Below, piece by piece: positions 32,557 to 43,142 of a DNA stretch of 64,000 nt. The stretch comes from Streptomyces cyanogenus (GTDB lineage: Bacteria; Actinomycetota; Actinomycetes; Streptomycetales; Streptomycetaceae). Within the stretch, counting starts at the first letter, position 1. Every line of letters begins with the position of its first letter. The position numbers and the translations under genes were made by a program. The notes under the pieces were generated by a model. The model did not search any database, had not been told where the DNA came from, and saw only the letters and a list, made by a program, of their open reading frames with translations. Location of the stretch: NCBI RefSeq assembly GCF_017526105.1, contig NZ_CP071839.1, forward strand, positions 682,001 through 746,000, in the 5' to 3' direction.

Positions 32557-34163
32557 CGGGCGAGGTCCCGGGGCGTGACGGTCTCTCCGGGGCGGACGCG
32601 GACCGTGCGGAACGTCCCCGCGTGTCCGACGGAGGTGGTGGTGCCGCCGATGCTGCGTGTGCGTACCTCGGTGGGTTTCCCGTCCCGCCACTCCAGGTCG
32701 ACGACGAAGCTGCCGCGGGCCCCGGCCCCGGTCAGTGAACCGGCGGCGGCCCAGGCGCCCGGGAGGGCCGGCAGCAGTTCCAGGTGCCCTGGGCGGGAGT
32801 AGAGCAGCATCTCGGCGACGGCGGCCGGGGTGCCGAGGTTCGCGTCGATTTGGAAGATGCCCCGGCCGCGCTCGATCTCGTAGATGTCGAAGAGGTTGGG
32901 GGCGGTGCCGTTGCCGCCGCCGGTGGAGGGGCGCAGGTTGGTGACGACGAGCTGGTAGGCCTTGTCGGCGTTCTTCAGCCGGGCCCAGCACAGGGCGCGC
33001 CGTGCGTTGGCCCAGCCGAAGCTGTTCATGCCGCGCGCGATGAGCAGGGCGGTGGCGCCGGCGACGATGTCTGCTGGTGTGGTGCCGTCGGGCCGGATAC
33101 GGTCGCCGGGGGACAGGCCGACGGGCGGGGAGAGATGACGGTGGGTGGTCTCGCCGAGGTCGTCCGGTGACATCCACTCCTCCAGTCGGCCGGTCTTGGG
33201 GCTCACCACGGGCAGGTAGAGCCTGTCCTGCAGGGCTCCGCCGGTGCGCGCGTACCCGGCGTCCCGGCCCAGCTCACGTGCTGCGGTACGGTAGTTGCCG
33301 AAGAGGGCCCGGACCAGTTCCTGGGCGTAGGTGATGCCCTTGGCGTCCAGCGGGCCCTGTTCGGGCGACCAGTCGCTGTCGGCGATCAGCACCTCGCGGC
33401 CGCTGTCGGGCAGCGTGGTGGTGAGCAGCCGGGCCTCCCAGAACTCACAGGCGCCCTTGAGCAGCGGGTAGGTCTTCTCCAGGTGGGCGCGGGAGCGGGT
33501 GTTCTCCCAGTGCTCGAACAGGGAGGCGCACAGCCAGGCGTTGCCGGCCGGGTGCCACCACCAGTCTCCGCCGCCGAAGGGGTTGGCGGAGATGGCGAGG
33601 GTCCAGCCGGCGTTCCTGCCGCTGGAGTTGCGGTAGCGGTTGCGGGGGTCGCCGAAGAGCCTGCGGGTGAGGTCGGTCCAGGAGGGGAGCTGGGCCACGC
33701 AGTAGTCGGTGAACGCGTCGAAGCAGGGCGCGAGCCCGGCCCGGTCGGCCATCCAGTAGTTCATCTGCAGGTTGATGTCGGTGTGGTAGTCGCCCATCCA
33801 GTCCGGGTCGTTGCCGTCGAGCCAGGGGCCCTGGAGGCCGAGCGGCAGGCTGTCCCGGGAGCCGGCGATCAACAGGTACCGGCCGAACTGGACGTAGGCG
33901 GCCTCCGGTTCCGGGACGGGTTCGTCGTCGCGGGACCGCGCCTGGGATCCGTTCCCAGATGTCCATGGCGCATTGCTCGGCGGAGGAGGCGCCGAGGGAG
34001 AGGCCGAACCGGTCGAACAGGGCGCGGTGGTCGGCGACATGGGTGCGCAGAAGGGTGTCCGGGGAGTGCCGGGCGGCGGTGCGGGCCGGCGCCTGGGAGT
34101 CCAGGCCGGGGTTGCGGTAGTGGGCGGCGGCGTCCGGGGCGTAGTCGGTGCCGCCGCTCCGCT
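32553..34163 (-). pseudogene. Truncated, frameshifted GH95-type glycoside hydrolase (alpha-fucosidase-like)
   Basis: The downstream ~460 codons (from about 33935 to 32553) read well as the catalytic and C-terminal parts of a GH95 enzyme: AYVQFGRYLLIAGSRDS, GPWLDGNDPDWMGDYHTDIN, then NLQMNYWMADRAGL and the end FRTVRVRPGETV. Upstream, the frame moves by one base near 33945-33955 (at GGATCCCAG): TDYAPDAAAHYRNPGLDS and LLRTHVADHRALFDRFGLSL can be followed up to about 34160, where a TGA precedes the match. The N-terminal galactose-binding/beta domain (roughly the first 200+ residues) is missing. No start codon or signal peptide remains. A sequencing error could explain the frameshift, but not the lost 5' end. 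Confidence 0.8.
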
Positions 34164-34223
34164 GTCAACGAAAGAAACAGCGGCTGTTACGGAGCCTGGT
34201 GGCCCGCCCGTCCCCGGACATGC

Positions 34224-34250
34224 GGATGCCCCGCGCGGGGCGGGGCATCC
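34224..34250 (-). terminator. Hairpin after the M4 protease gene
   Basis: GGATGCCCCG (34224-34233) and CGGGGCATCC (34241-34250) make a perfect 10-bp stem with a 7-base loop, 27 bases after the protease stop codon. No T run is present, which is usual in Streptomyces. Confidence 0.65.
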
Positions 34251-34276
34251 GGTGGTGCGGTGTGTCCGGGCGTCCG

Positions 34277-36061
34277 TCAGTGACGGGCCCTCGGCGTGTT
34301 GGCGGCCGTGACGTTGACCGCGGTCCACGACCTGTCGACCGTCTTGTACTCGGTGCTGTTCGCGCCGTACAGGTCCTTGGCCGCCTTCAGCGTCGCGATG
34401 CGCGCCTGGTGGAAGTCGGTCGTGGAGACCATGTAGCGGGTGAGCGCACGGTAGTAGATGGCCGTCGCCTTGGTGCGGCCGATGCCCTTGACCGTGATGT
34501 TGTGGTACGTCGGCGAGTTGTAGTTGACGCCGTTGATCGTCTTCTTGCCGCTGCCCTCGGCGAGGAGGTAGTAGGCGTGCGACGAGACACCGGAACCGGC
34601 GTGCACCTCGGTGTAGTAGGTGTCCGACGACCAGTAGTCGATGGTGCCCTCGAGCTTGTCGAGCGAGGGGTGGTCCAGGCGGCGCAGGAACTTCTGGGCG
34701 AGGCCCAGCTTCTCGCCGACCAGGTAGTCCGGCGTGTCCTTCGTGTTCTTGGCGTAGAACTCGACGTTCGAGCCGAAGATGTCCGCGAGCGACTCGTTCA
34801 GCGAGCCGGGCTCGCCGTACTGGTTGCCGTCGGAGTCGACGAAGGTCGGCTGCAGGTTGGCGGTCGCCTCGACGACGCCGTGGGTCAGCTCGTGACCGGT
34901 GACGTCGAGGACGACGAGCGGCTTCTTGAACATCTGGCCGTCGCCGTCGCCGTACAGCATGCAGTTGCAGGTCGGGTCCCAGAAGGCGTTGGCGATCTTG
35001 TTGCCCCAGTGGACCATCGCCTGCGCGGGCTTGCTGTTGTTGGCGATGCCCTTGCGCTTGAACGTGGACTTGTAGAAGTCCAGCGTCTTGGTGATGCCGT
35101 ACTGCGCGTCGGCGGCGGCGCTGACCCGGCTGGTGGTCTTGCCGTTGCCCCACACGTTGGTGGTGTTGGTGAACTTCGTACCGGCGCTGAACTTCTCCGT
35201 GTACGAGCCCTTGGCGTCCCGCGTCTCGGTGCCGTACCGGTTCGGGTCCTTGAGCAGGTAGTGGCCGCGCGAGGTCTGCGTGGTGGTCAGACCGACGGTG
35301 CCCACGAAGAGGGTCTTGCCGGTGCCCTTGGCGGCCGACGGGTAGGCCGCCGCACCGGTGGCGCCCGAGCCGACGAGGCCGGACGTGGTGGAGGCGGAGC
35401 CGACGCCGGTGGCCGGGTCGATGGTCTCGCCGCGGTCGCGCAGGGCGTCGAGCAGCTTCGGCGACAGGAACTCGTCCCGGTTCGGCGTGTTGCTGCGCAC
35501 CTTGCCGGTGACCGCGTCCACGACGACCGTGCGGGAGCTGTCCTTGTCGGTGACGGTGACCTGGTAGGCCAGCGCGGAGGCGCCGTCGCGGGCGTCCACC
35601 ACGAGCTGGGCGCTGCCCGCGTCGCCCTTCGCGGCCTTGGCGGCCTTGGCGGCGGCCTGGCCCGCGGTCAGCTTGGCCTTGGCGGCGGCCGGCTTGACGG
35701 CGTGGTCGGCGGCGCGGGTCACGCCCGTGTAGCCGAGCTTGCCGTCGAGGTGGACGATGAGGTCGCCCCCGAGCACCGGCAGGTCGTTGTGAGTGCGGAC
35801 GAAGCGGACGTGGCGGGCGCCCTCGGGGTCGATCATGACGTCCTGGGCGTGCAGGTCGTCACCCTTCGACACGCCGGTCGCCGAGGCGTGCGCGAAGGCC
35901 GCGCTGCGCGCCGCCTCCACCACCAGCGTGGCGTCCGTGGCGGAGGCGGCGGACCGCTCCACCCCCGTGGAGGGACCCGCGAAGGCCGTACCGGCCAGGC
36001 CCGTGGCAGCCGTCGCCACCGCGACGGCAACCGCCACGGTGCGTATGTGCGGTCTACGCAA
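34277..36061 (-). CDS. Secreted M4-family (thermolysin-like) metallopeptidase
   Basis: A 594-residue extracellular neutral protease precursor. A twin-basic start (LRRPHIRTVAVAVA) and Ala-rich signal end at about residue 30 (AFAGPS). The FTP/PepSY-type propeptide follows (about 50-190) with DDLHAQDVMIDPEGARHVRF and VRSNTPNRDEFL. The mature part carries zinc motif HELTH (VTGHELTHGVVEA), the third ligand and catalytic helix GSLNESLADIFG, and the DYWSSDTYY strand. The C-terminal helical subdomain has AGSGVSSHAYYLL. A TTG at 36061 is used; it lies 12 bases after AAGGA. Other starts (CTG 36070) are possible. The hairpin at 34224 ends the gene. Confidence 0.9.
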   Translation of the reverse strand: MRRPHIRTVAVAVAVATAATGLAGTAFAGPSTGVERSAASATDATLVVEAARSAAFAHASATGVSKGDDLHAQDVMIDPEGARHVRFVRTHNDLPVLGGDLIVHLDGKLGYTGVTRAADHAVKPAAAKAKLTAGQAAAKAAKAAKGDAGSAQLVVDARDGASALAYQVTVTDKDSSRTVVVDAVTGKVRSNTPNRDEFLSPKLLDALRDRGETIDPATGVGSASTTSGLVGSGATGAAAYPSAAKGTGKTLFVGTVGLTTTQTSRGHYLLKDPNRYGTETRDAKGSYTEKFSAGTKFTNTTNVWGNGKTTSRVSAAADAQYGITKTLDFYKSTFKRKGIANNSKPAQAMVHWGNKIANAFWDPTCNCMLYGDGDGQMFKKPLVVLDVTGHELTHGVVEATANLQPTFVDSDGNQYGEPGSLNESLADIFGSNVEFYAKNTKDTPDYLVGEKLGLAQKFLRRLDHPSLDKLEGTIDYWSSDTYYTEVHAGSGVSSHAYYLLAEGSGKKTINGVNYNSPTYHNITVKGIGRTKATAIYYRALTRYMVSTTDFHQARIATLKAAKDLYGANSTEYKTVDRSWTAVNVTAANTPRARH

Positions 36062-37523
<1,462 letters not shown>

Positions 37524-37654
37524 CGGGCGGCGTGCCCGGGTGCGGCGCGTGGAGGCGTGCGGCGCCGCGCGCCGCGGCCGCATACCGGGGCGCCCCGCGC
37601 CCAGGAGCCGACGCGCCGGGAACCCGCCGGCCTCCGGTCCGCGTCGTACCGGGC

Positions 37655-39001
37655 ATGGGCGAACTCGTTCCCGGGGGCAACGTGGCCCTGCCGCACGGCG
37701 CGGTACGGCTGCGGGTGGCCGGTGCCTTCGACGTGTCCGCCCTGGTCACCGGGGCCGACGGGAAGGTCGGCGGGGACTCCGACTTCGTGTTCTACAACCA
37801 GCCCGAGGCGCCCGGTGTCCGGCTGCGCGGGGACACGCTGGCCGTCGATCCGGGCCGGCTGCGCGCCGGTGCCTGCCGGGTCACGGTCGTGGTCAGCGCG
37901 GCCGAGCCCGGCACCCCGCTCGGCCGGCTGCCCGCGCCGCGGCTCGACGTCACCGACCAGACGGGCCGTCCGGTGGCCGGGTTCGCGCCGCCGCGGCCGG
38001 GCACGGTGACCGTGCTGCTCCTCGCCGAGCTGTATCTCCGGGCCGGCACCGGCTGGAAGCTGCGGGCGCTGGGGCAGGGGTACGCCGACGGGCTGGCGGG
38101 CCTCGCCCGGGACTTCGGGGTGGACGTGTCCGACGACGGGGGGCGGACGGCGGCACCGGCGGCGGTGCCGCCCACCCGCGGCCTCCCGCACCGCCCCGCG
38201 CCACAGCGCTCCGTCCGCCCCGAAGGCTCCCCCGCCCCCGACGACTTCACCCGCCTGGTCAACACCGCCCGCTCCCGCGCCGGTACCCCGCCCGTCGTAC
38301 CGGACCCGCGGCTGGACTCCGCCGCGCGGGCGCACGCCCGGGCCATGGCGGACGCGGGGCGGCTCGGCGCGGAGGGGCGGGACGGGGTGCCGGTGTACCG
38401 GCGGATCTCGGCCGCCGGTTACGCGTACCTGACCGTCGGCGAGCATCTCGTCTCCGGGCCGCGCACCCCCGCCGAGTTCGTGGACCACTGCCTGGGTTCG
38501 GCCCGGGCGCGGCGCACCCTGCTCGATCCGGCCTTCCGGCACGCCGTGCTGGCCCACGCCGACGGGGGCGACCGGTACTGGACCGCGCTGTGGGCCGCCC
38601 CGCTCACTCCGGACGGCCTGACGCGCACGGCCGCCGAGGTCGTCGCCCTCACCAACGCCGAACGCGGCCGGGCCGGGCTGCCCCCGCTGGCCGCCGACCC
38701 GCTGCTGACGGCCGCCGCCCAGGGGCACTGTGCCGACATGGTGGCCCGGGACTTCTACGCGCACACCTCCCCCGACGGCGCCCGGCCCTGGGACCGGGCC
38801 GCCGCCGCGGGTTCCCGGCGGCGCACGATCGGCGAGAACATAGCCTGCGGCCAGCGCTCCCCCGCCGAGGTCGTGGACGGCTGGATGAACAGCCCCGGCC
38901 ATCGCGCCAACATCCTCGAACGGCGGTTCACGCACATCGGCGTCGGCTTCTCCGGCGGCGGCCGGGCGGGCACGTACTGGACCCAGCTGTTCGGTGGCTG
39001 A
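37655..39001 (+). CDS. TerD-like domain fused to two CAP (SCP) domains
   Basis: A 448-residue fusion. Residues 1-~165 form a TerD-like fold: GELVPGGNVALPHGAVRLRV, GDSDFVFYNQPEAPG (the Asp-rich calcium site) and RVTVVVSAAEPGTPLGRLPAP. A Pro-rich linker follows. Residues about 200-310 (FTRLVNTARSRAGTPPVVPDPRLDSAARAHARAMA) are a weak CAP domain, and 330-448 (VVALTNAERGRAGLPPLAADPLL, FYAHTSPDGARPWDRAA, GENIACG) a better CAP domain. There is no signal peptide, so it may stay inside or be exported by a non-Sec route; CAP domains are normally extracellular. The ATG at 37655 opens the TerD domain. Confidence 0.82.
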   Translation: MGELVPGGNVALPHGAVRLRVAGAFDVSALVTGADGKVGGDSDFVFYNQPEAPGVRLRGDTLAVDPGRLRAGACRVTVVVSAAEPGTPLGRLPAPRLDVTDQTGRPVAGFAPPRPGTVTVLLLAELYLRAGTGWKLRALGQGYADGLAGLARDFGVDVSDDGGRTAAPAAVPPTRGLPHRPAPQRSVRPEGSPAPDDFTRLVNTARSRAGTPPVVPDPRLDSAARAHARAMADAGRLGAEGRDGVPVYRRISAAGYAYLTVGEHLVSGPRTPAEFVDHCLGSARARRTLLDPAFRHAVLAHADGGDRYWTALWAAPLTPDGLTRTAAEVVALTNAERGRAGLPPLAADPLLTAAAQGHCADMVARDFYAHTSPDGARPWDRAAAAGSRRRTIGENIACGQRSPAEVVDGWMNSPGHRANILERRFTHIGVGFSGGGRAGTYWTQLFGG

Positions 39002-39048
39002 ACCGGTACCGTCCGTGATCTTGGCGGAATGCCTCCGTCCGGGACACC

Positions 39049-39735
39049 ATGCCCCGCATGAAGGGTGATCTCTTTTCCAGTCAGCACGTGGTGCAGCCGG
39101 CCGTGGAGCCGGGCATGTCCGTCGAGAACGCCAAGTGCATCAAGTACGCGGTGAACGGCGAGATGTACGCCCGGCAGGGCGCGATGGTCGCCTACCGCGG
39201 CAGCCTCAGGTTCGAGCGCAAGGGGCAGGGCGTCGGCGGCATGCTCAAGCGTGCGGTCACCGGTGAGGGACTGCCCCTCATGGTGGTGCGCGGTCAGGGC
39301 GAGGCCTGGTTCGCGCACGAGGCGCAGAACTGCTTCATCGTCGAGGTCGAGCCCGGTGACCAGTTCACCGTCAACGGCCGCAACGTCCTGTGTTTCGACG
39401 CCTCGCTGGCGTACGAGATCAAGACGGTGAAGGGGTCCGGCATCGCCGGCGGCGGCCTGTTCAACAGCGTGTTCAGCGGGCAGGGCCGGCTCGGCCTGGT
39501 CTGCGAGGGCAACCCGCTGGTCATACCGGTGTCCGCGCAGGCGCCGGTGTACGTCGACACCGACGCGGTGGTGGGCTGGACCGCGCACCTGCAGACCTCG
39601 CTGCACCGCTCGCAGTCCATCGGCTCGATGCTGCGCGGTGGTTCGGGCGAGGCCGTGCAGCTGATGCTCCAGGGCGAGGGATACGTGGTGGTCCGGCCGA
39701 GCGAGCTGACGCCCCAGAAGACCCAGCAGCACTGA
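39049..39735 (+). CDS. AIM24 family protein
   Basis: A 228-residue TRAP-like beta-barrel protein of the AIM24 family. Characteristic segments are VENAKCIKYAVNGEMYARQGAM, GLPLMVVRGQGEAWFAHEA, VNGRNVLCFDASLAYEIKTVKG and the Gly-rich SIGSMLRGGSGEAVQLMLQG. The mitochondrial founding member affects respiratory-chain assembly; bacterial members have no proven role. There is no signal peptide. ATG 39049 is used; ATG 39058 is nearly equal. It is 48 bases after the TerD-CAP gene and a hairpin follows it. Confidence 0.85.
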   Translation: MPRMKGDLFSSQHVVQPAVEPGMSVENAKCIKYAVNGEMYARQGAMVAYRGSLRFERKGQGVGGMLKRAVTGEGLPLMVVRGQGEAWFAHEAQNCFIVEVEPGDQFTVNGRNVLCFDASLAYEIKTVKGSGIAGGGLFNSVFSGQGRLGLVCEGNPLVIPVSAQAPVYVDTDAVVGWTAHLQTSLHRSQSIGSMLRGGSGEAVQLMLQGEGYVVVRPSELTPQKTQQH

Positions 39736-39807
39736 GCGTTCCGTGTGATCCACATCGCACGGGCAACCCCCGCCGCCGTACCGGCGTCTTGACCGACGAC
39801 AGACCGG

Positions 39808-39830
39808 GCCCCGGCCCCTCGGGCCGGGGC
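39808..39830 (+). terminator. Hairpin after the AIM24 gene
   Basis: GCCCCGGCCC (39808-39817) pairs perfectly with GGGCCGGGGC (39821-39830) over a 3-base loop. It lies between the AIM24 gene and the operator of the TPR operon, so it likely separates the two transcripts. Confidence 0.7.
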
Positions 39831-39844
39831 ACACTTCCGAGACA

Positions 39845-39876
39845 CTATACACGAAATGTATACACTCCGTGTATAG
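39845..39876. promoter_or_regulatory. Triple TATACA-type operator before the TPR gene
   Basis: Three A/T-rich arms alternate in orientation: TATACA-CGAAA-TGTATA (39846-39862) and TATACAC-TCC-GTGTATA (39859-39875) share the middle arm, and the outermost arms CTATACACG (39845-39853) and CGTGTATAG (39868-39876) are also complementary. It ends 10 bases before the ATG. A GntR- or TetR-type regulator is likely; none is encoded next to it. Confidence 0.7.
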
Positions 39877-39886
39877 AAGGGTACGC

Positions 39887-40927
39887 ATGTACGGCAAGGC
39901 TTTCGCCCCGGAGTACCAGGGCGCCCTGACCACCCTGTCCGTGAACTCCTCGCTGGTCGACGTGCTGGCCGAGGCCACCGAGCGGCTGCGCGAGGCCGAG
40001 CGGGCCGGACGCCCCGGCGAGGCGGCGCGCTGCGGGCTCGCCGTCGCCGAGGCACACCGGCGGCTGGGCCACGTCGACGAGGCCGACCGGGCCTGGAAGG
40101 CGAGCTACCGCACCGCCCGCGAGGCCGGCGACACCGCCGCCATGGCCTGGGCGCTGTGGAGCGGGGGCACCCTGGCCCGGCAGCGCGGGGCGTTCCCGCT
40201 GGCCTGGCGGCTGCTCGGGCTGGCGGCCGAACTCGGCGAGCGCGGCGGGGACGTGGTCGTGCGCGGCTACTCGCTGGCCGGCCTCGCCGAGACCGGCCGG
40301 ATCCAGGGCGACTACGCGGCCGTCGGCCGGCTGCACGAGCAGTTGCTGGCCGAGGCCCGCAAGCGGGGCGAGGCCCGGCACACGGTGTGGGCCCTGGAGG
40401 GCATCGCCCAGATGCACCGCAACACCGGCGACTACGACCGGGCGTTCGACCTGTTCCAGGAGGCGGCGGAGATAGCCGGCCGGGCCGACGACCGGCGCGG
40501 TCACGCCTGGGCCCTGCGCGGGCTCGCGGACGTGCTGTCGGTGCGCGACGGCGCGACCGAGCGGGCGCTGGAGCTGCTGGCCGAGGCGGAGCAGACCTGC
40601 CGGGAGATGAACCTCTCCAGCGCGCTCGCCTACAACCACAAGATGCAGGGCAACGTCCTGTACCGGGCCGGCCGTTACACCGAGGCCCGCGAACGCTACG
40701 AGCTGGCGCTGACGGAGTTCCGGACGATGAGCGAGCCCCGCGGCGAGGCGCTGTCCCGGCTGGGCCTCGCCAAGTCCCTCGCCCGGCTGGGCCGCGACCG
40801 GGCCGAGACCGCCGCCGAACTCGCCGATCTGGCCCGGACGCTGGAGCGCAGCGGGCTGCGGCACGCACGGGAGATGGTGGCCCGGGCCCAGCGGGAGTTC
40901 GGGCTCGACGCGGAGGCCGTACGGTGA
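39887..40927 (+). CDS. Tetratricopeptide repeat protein
   Basis: A 346-residue all-helical protein with about six TPR-like helix pairs: RCGLAVAEAHRRLGHVDEADRAW, AEARKRGEARHTVWALEGIAQMH, YDRAFDLFQEAAEIAGRA, GRYTEARERYELALTEFRTM. TPR proteins scaffold other proteins, and no enzyme motif is present. The ATG at 39887 has AAGGG 6 bases upstream. The GTGA overlap with the polyprenyl synthase gene and the shared operator mark a two-gene operon, so the TPR protein may bind or localise the prenyl synthase. Sequence resembles streptomycete TPR regulators without an HTH. Confidence 0.82.
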   Translation: MYGKAFAPEYQGALTTLSVNSSLVDVLAEATERLREAERAGRPGEAARCGLAVAEAHRRLGHVDEADRAWKASYRTAREAGDTAAMAWALWSGGTLARQRGAFPLAWRLLGLAAELGERGGDVVVRGYSLAGLAETGRIQGDYAAVGRLHEQLLAEARKRGEARHTVWALEGIAQMHRNTGDYDRAFDLFQEAAEIAGRADDRRGHAWALRGLADVLSVRDGATERALELLAEAEQTCREMNLSSALAYNHKMQGNVLYRAGRYTEARERYELALTEFRTMSEPRGEALSRLGLAKSLARLGRDRAETAAELADLARTLERSGLRHAREMVARAQREFGLDAEAVR

Positions 40928-41949
40928 CGGCGCTCGGCTCGCCGGTGCGGGAGTCCGCCCGGCACGTCCTCGCCCGGTGCCGCGAGCTGGTACGGCCGGA
41001 GCTGCGGGCGGCGGTGGGACGGCTGCACCCCTGGGTGGCCGAGATGGCCGCGTACTCCTTCGGCTGGTGCGAGGTCGGCGGGGCGCCCGCCGGCGCGCCG
41101 GGCGGCAAGGGCGTACGGCAGGCGCTCGCGGTGCTCGGCGCCGAGGCGGCGGGCGCCGACGGCCGGGCCGGTGTCCCGGCTGCGGTCGCCGTGGAGCTGG
41201 TGCACGCCTTCTCGCTGCTGCACGACGACATCATGGACGGCGACGCGACCCGGCGCAGCCGCCCCGCCGTCTGGCAGGCGTACGGCACGGGTCCGGCGGT
41301 GCTGGCCGGGGACGCCCTGTTCGCGCTGGCGGTGGAGACCCTCGCCGCCTCGCCCGGGGAACCCGGCACGGTACGGCTGCTCTCGGCCGCCCTCGCCGAC
41401 CTGGTGCGCGGGCAGGCCGACGACCTGCTGTTCGCCACCCGGCCCTGGACCGGCCCGGAGCGGGTGACCGCCCGGGAGTACGAGGCGATGGCCGAGGGCA
41501 AGACCGGCGCGCTGCTGGGCTGCGCCGTGGCGTTGGGCGCCACGCTCGGCGGCGCGCCCCGGGACACGGTCACCGCCCTGGACCGGGCCGGCCGGCACCT
41601 CGGGGTCGCCTTCCAGCTGGTCGACGACGTGCTCGGCATCTGGGGCGATCCGGCCGTCACCGGCAAGCCCGTCGGCGGCGATCTGCGGGAAGGGAAGAAG
41701 ACGTTCCCGGTGCTGGCCGCGCTCGGCTCCCCGGCGGCCCGGCACCTGCCCGCACTGCTCGGGTCCGCCGAGCACGCCGAGGAGGCCGCCGCACTGATTG
41801 AGGCGACGGGGGGCCGTACGGCGGCCCTGGCCGAGGCCCGTGCCCACACGGCCGCCGCGCGGGAGCTGCTCACCGCCGCGCCCCTGGCCACCGGGGCCGC
41901 CGGGGAGCTGACGGGCTTGCTGGACCTGCTGGTGGGCCGCGCGCTGTAG
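40924..41949 (+). CDS. Polyprenyl (isoprenyl) diphosphate synthase
   Basis: A 341-residue trans-isoprenyl diphosphate synthase that condenses isopentenyl diphosphate with an allylic primer. The first aspartate-rich motif is LLHDDIMDGD, with R following in TRRSRP; the second is FQLVDDVLGIWGDP. The conserved GKT at MAEGKTGALLG and the K-K pair at GDLREGKKTFPV are present. The size fits GPP/FPP/GGPP synthases. Chain length depends on residues before the first DDxxD, where LVHAFS suggests no bulky block but does not settle it. Expressed with the TPR gene (GTG start overlaps its stop). No terpene cyclase or carotenoid genes are near. Confidence 0.88.
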   Translation: MTALGSPVRESARHVLARCRELVRPELRAAVGRLHPWVAEMAAYSFGWCEVGGAPAGAPGGKGVRQALAVLGAEAAGADGRAGVPAAVAVELVHAFSLLHDDIMDGDATRRSRPAVWQAYGTGPAVLAGDALFALAVETLAASPGEPGTVRLLSAALADLVRGQADDLLFATRPWTGPERVTAREYEAMAEGKTGALLGCAVALGATLGGAPRDTVTALDRAGRHLGVAFQLVDDVLGIWGDPAVTGKPVGGDLREGKKTFPVLAALGSPAARHLPALLGSAEHAEEAAALIEATGGRTAALAEARAHTAAARELLTAAPLATGAAGELTGLLDLLVGRAL

Positions 41950-42041
41950 CCGTGATCGGAAACGGCGTTGACCGAGGGCGTCCCGGCAGGCCAAGGTGCG
42001 GGCGGCGCGGTTCCCTACCCGGGCCGGAAAGGTGGAACACC

Positions 42042-43001
42042 GTGATCGACCTCTCGGACATCGAGACCGCCGCACAGCGGATCGCCGGACACGTCGTCCG
42101 GACGCCGACGGTCCCGAGCCCCGGCCTGAGCGCACTGCTCGGCGTGCCGGTCACCGCCAAGCTCGAACTGCTCCAGCGCACCGGCTCGTTCAAGGCCCGC
42201 GGGGCCAGCGCCAAGCTGCTGTCGCTCGGCGAGGCCGAGCGGGCGGCGGGAGTGGTCGCGGTCAGCGGCGGCAACCACGGGATCGCGCTCGCGGTGATGG
42301 CGGCGGCTCTCGATGTCAAGGCGACCGTGGTGATGCCGCGCACCGCGCCCGCCCGCTCCATCGCGCTCGCCGAGGACGCCGGGGCGTCGGTGCGGCTGAC
42401 GGACGGCATGGACAGCGCCTTCCGGATGGTGACCCGGCTGCGGGACGAGGGTCTGACCCTGGTCCACCCGTTCGACGACTCGGTGGTGATCGCCGGACAG
42501 GGCACGGTGGGGCTGGAGCTGGCCGACGACGCCGGGGAGCTGACCGATGTCGTCGTCAGCGTCGGCGGCGGCGGTCTGATCGCCGGTGTCGCGGCGGCCC
42601 TGCGCGCCCGGCGGCCCGGGGTGCGCGTGTGGGGCGTGGAGACCGCGGGCGCCGAGGCGATGTCCGGGGCGCTCGCCGCCGGCGGTCCGGTCCCGGTGCC
42701 GCTGTCGTCCCTGGTCACCACGTTGAGCGCGCCCTCGGTCTCGCAGCTGACGTACGACCATGTGTCCGCGCTGGTCGAGGAGGTCCTGGTGGTCCCGGAC
42801 CGGGACGCGGTGCAGGGCTGCCTGGACCTCGCCGAGCACGCCAAGGTGTGGGCCGAGCCGGCCGCGGGCTGTCTGCTGCCGGCGGCCCGGCAGGTCGTGG
42901 AGCGGGCCGGCGCCGGCGCCCGGATCGGGCTCGTGGTGTGCGGCGGCAACACCGCGCCCGGCGAACTCACCGGCTGGGCCGGCCGCTTCGGACTGCTGTG
43001 A
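42042..43001 (+). CDS. Threonine/serine dehydratase family PLP enzyme
   Basis: A 319-residue pyridoxal-phosphate enzyme of fold type II. The PLP lysine lies in TGSFKARGASAKL (about residues 48-60), the substrate loop in VSGGNHGIALA, and the PLP-phosphate glycine loop in VVVSVGGGGLIAGVAAAL. The ACT regulatory domain of biosynthetic threonine deaminase is absent, so it is the catabolic or serine-racemase-like type. Family members deaminate threonine to 2-oxobutyrate or serine to pyruvate, or racemise serine. The GTG at 42042 has GGAAAGGTGG upstream. It lies 92 bases after the prenyl synthase and probably has its own promoter. Confidence 0.87.
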   Translation: MIDLSDIETAAQRIAGHVVRTPTVPSPGLSALLGVPVTAKLELLQRTGSFKARGASAKLLSLGEAERAAGVVAVSGGNHGIALAVMAAALDVKATVVMPRTAPARSIALAEDAGASVRLTDGMDSAFRMVTRLRDEGLTLVHPFDDSVVIAGQGTVGLELADDAGELTDVVVSVGGGGLIAGVAAALRARRPGVRVWGVETAGAEAMSGALAAGGPVPVPLSSLVTTLSAPSVSQLTYDHVSALVEEVLVVPDRDAVQGCLDLAEHAKVWAEPAAGCLLPAARQVVERAGAGARIGLVVCGGNTAPGELTGWAGRFGLL

Positions 43002-43142
43002 GCCGGGGCGGCCATCCCCCGCACAGGCACCCTCGAACGTTTGAATGAAAGGCAAATAGCGGCATGAGTTGAGGATTCTTTGAACGCACCCCCGCGCGCC
43101 CCTCGTACCTCTGGGAAAGACGAGGCAGGGGTTCAGCGAGGG

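Noticed and set aside
32553..35153. One large 866-codon frame covering the GH95 fragment and the region beyond it
   Set aside because: The upstream third runs antisense to the M4 protease and has no family match. Only the segment to about 34163 is GH95-like.
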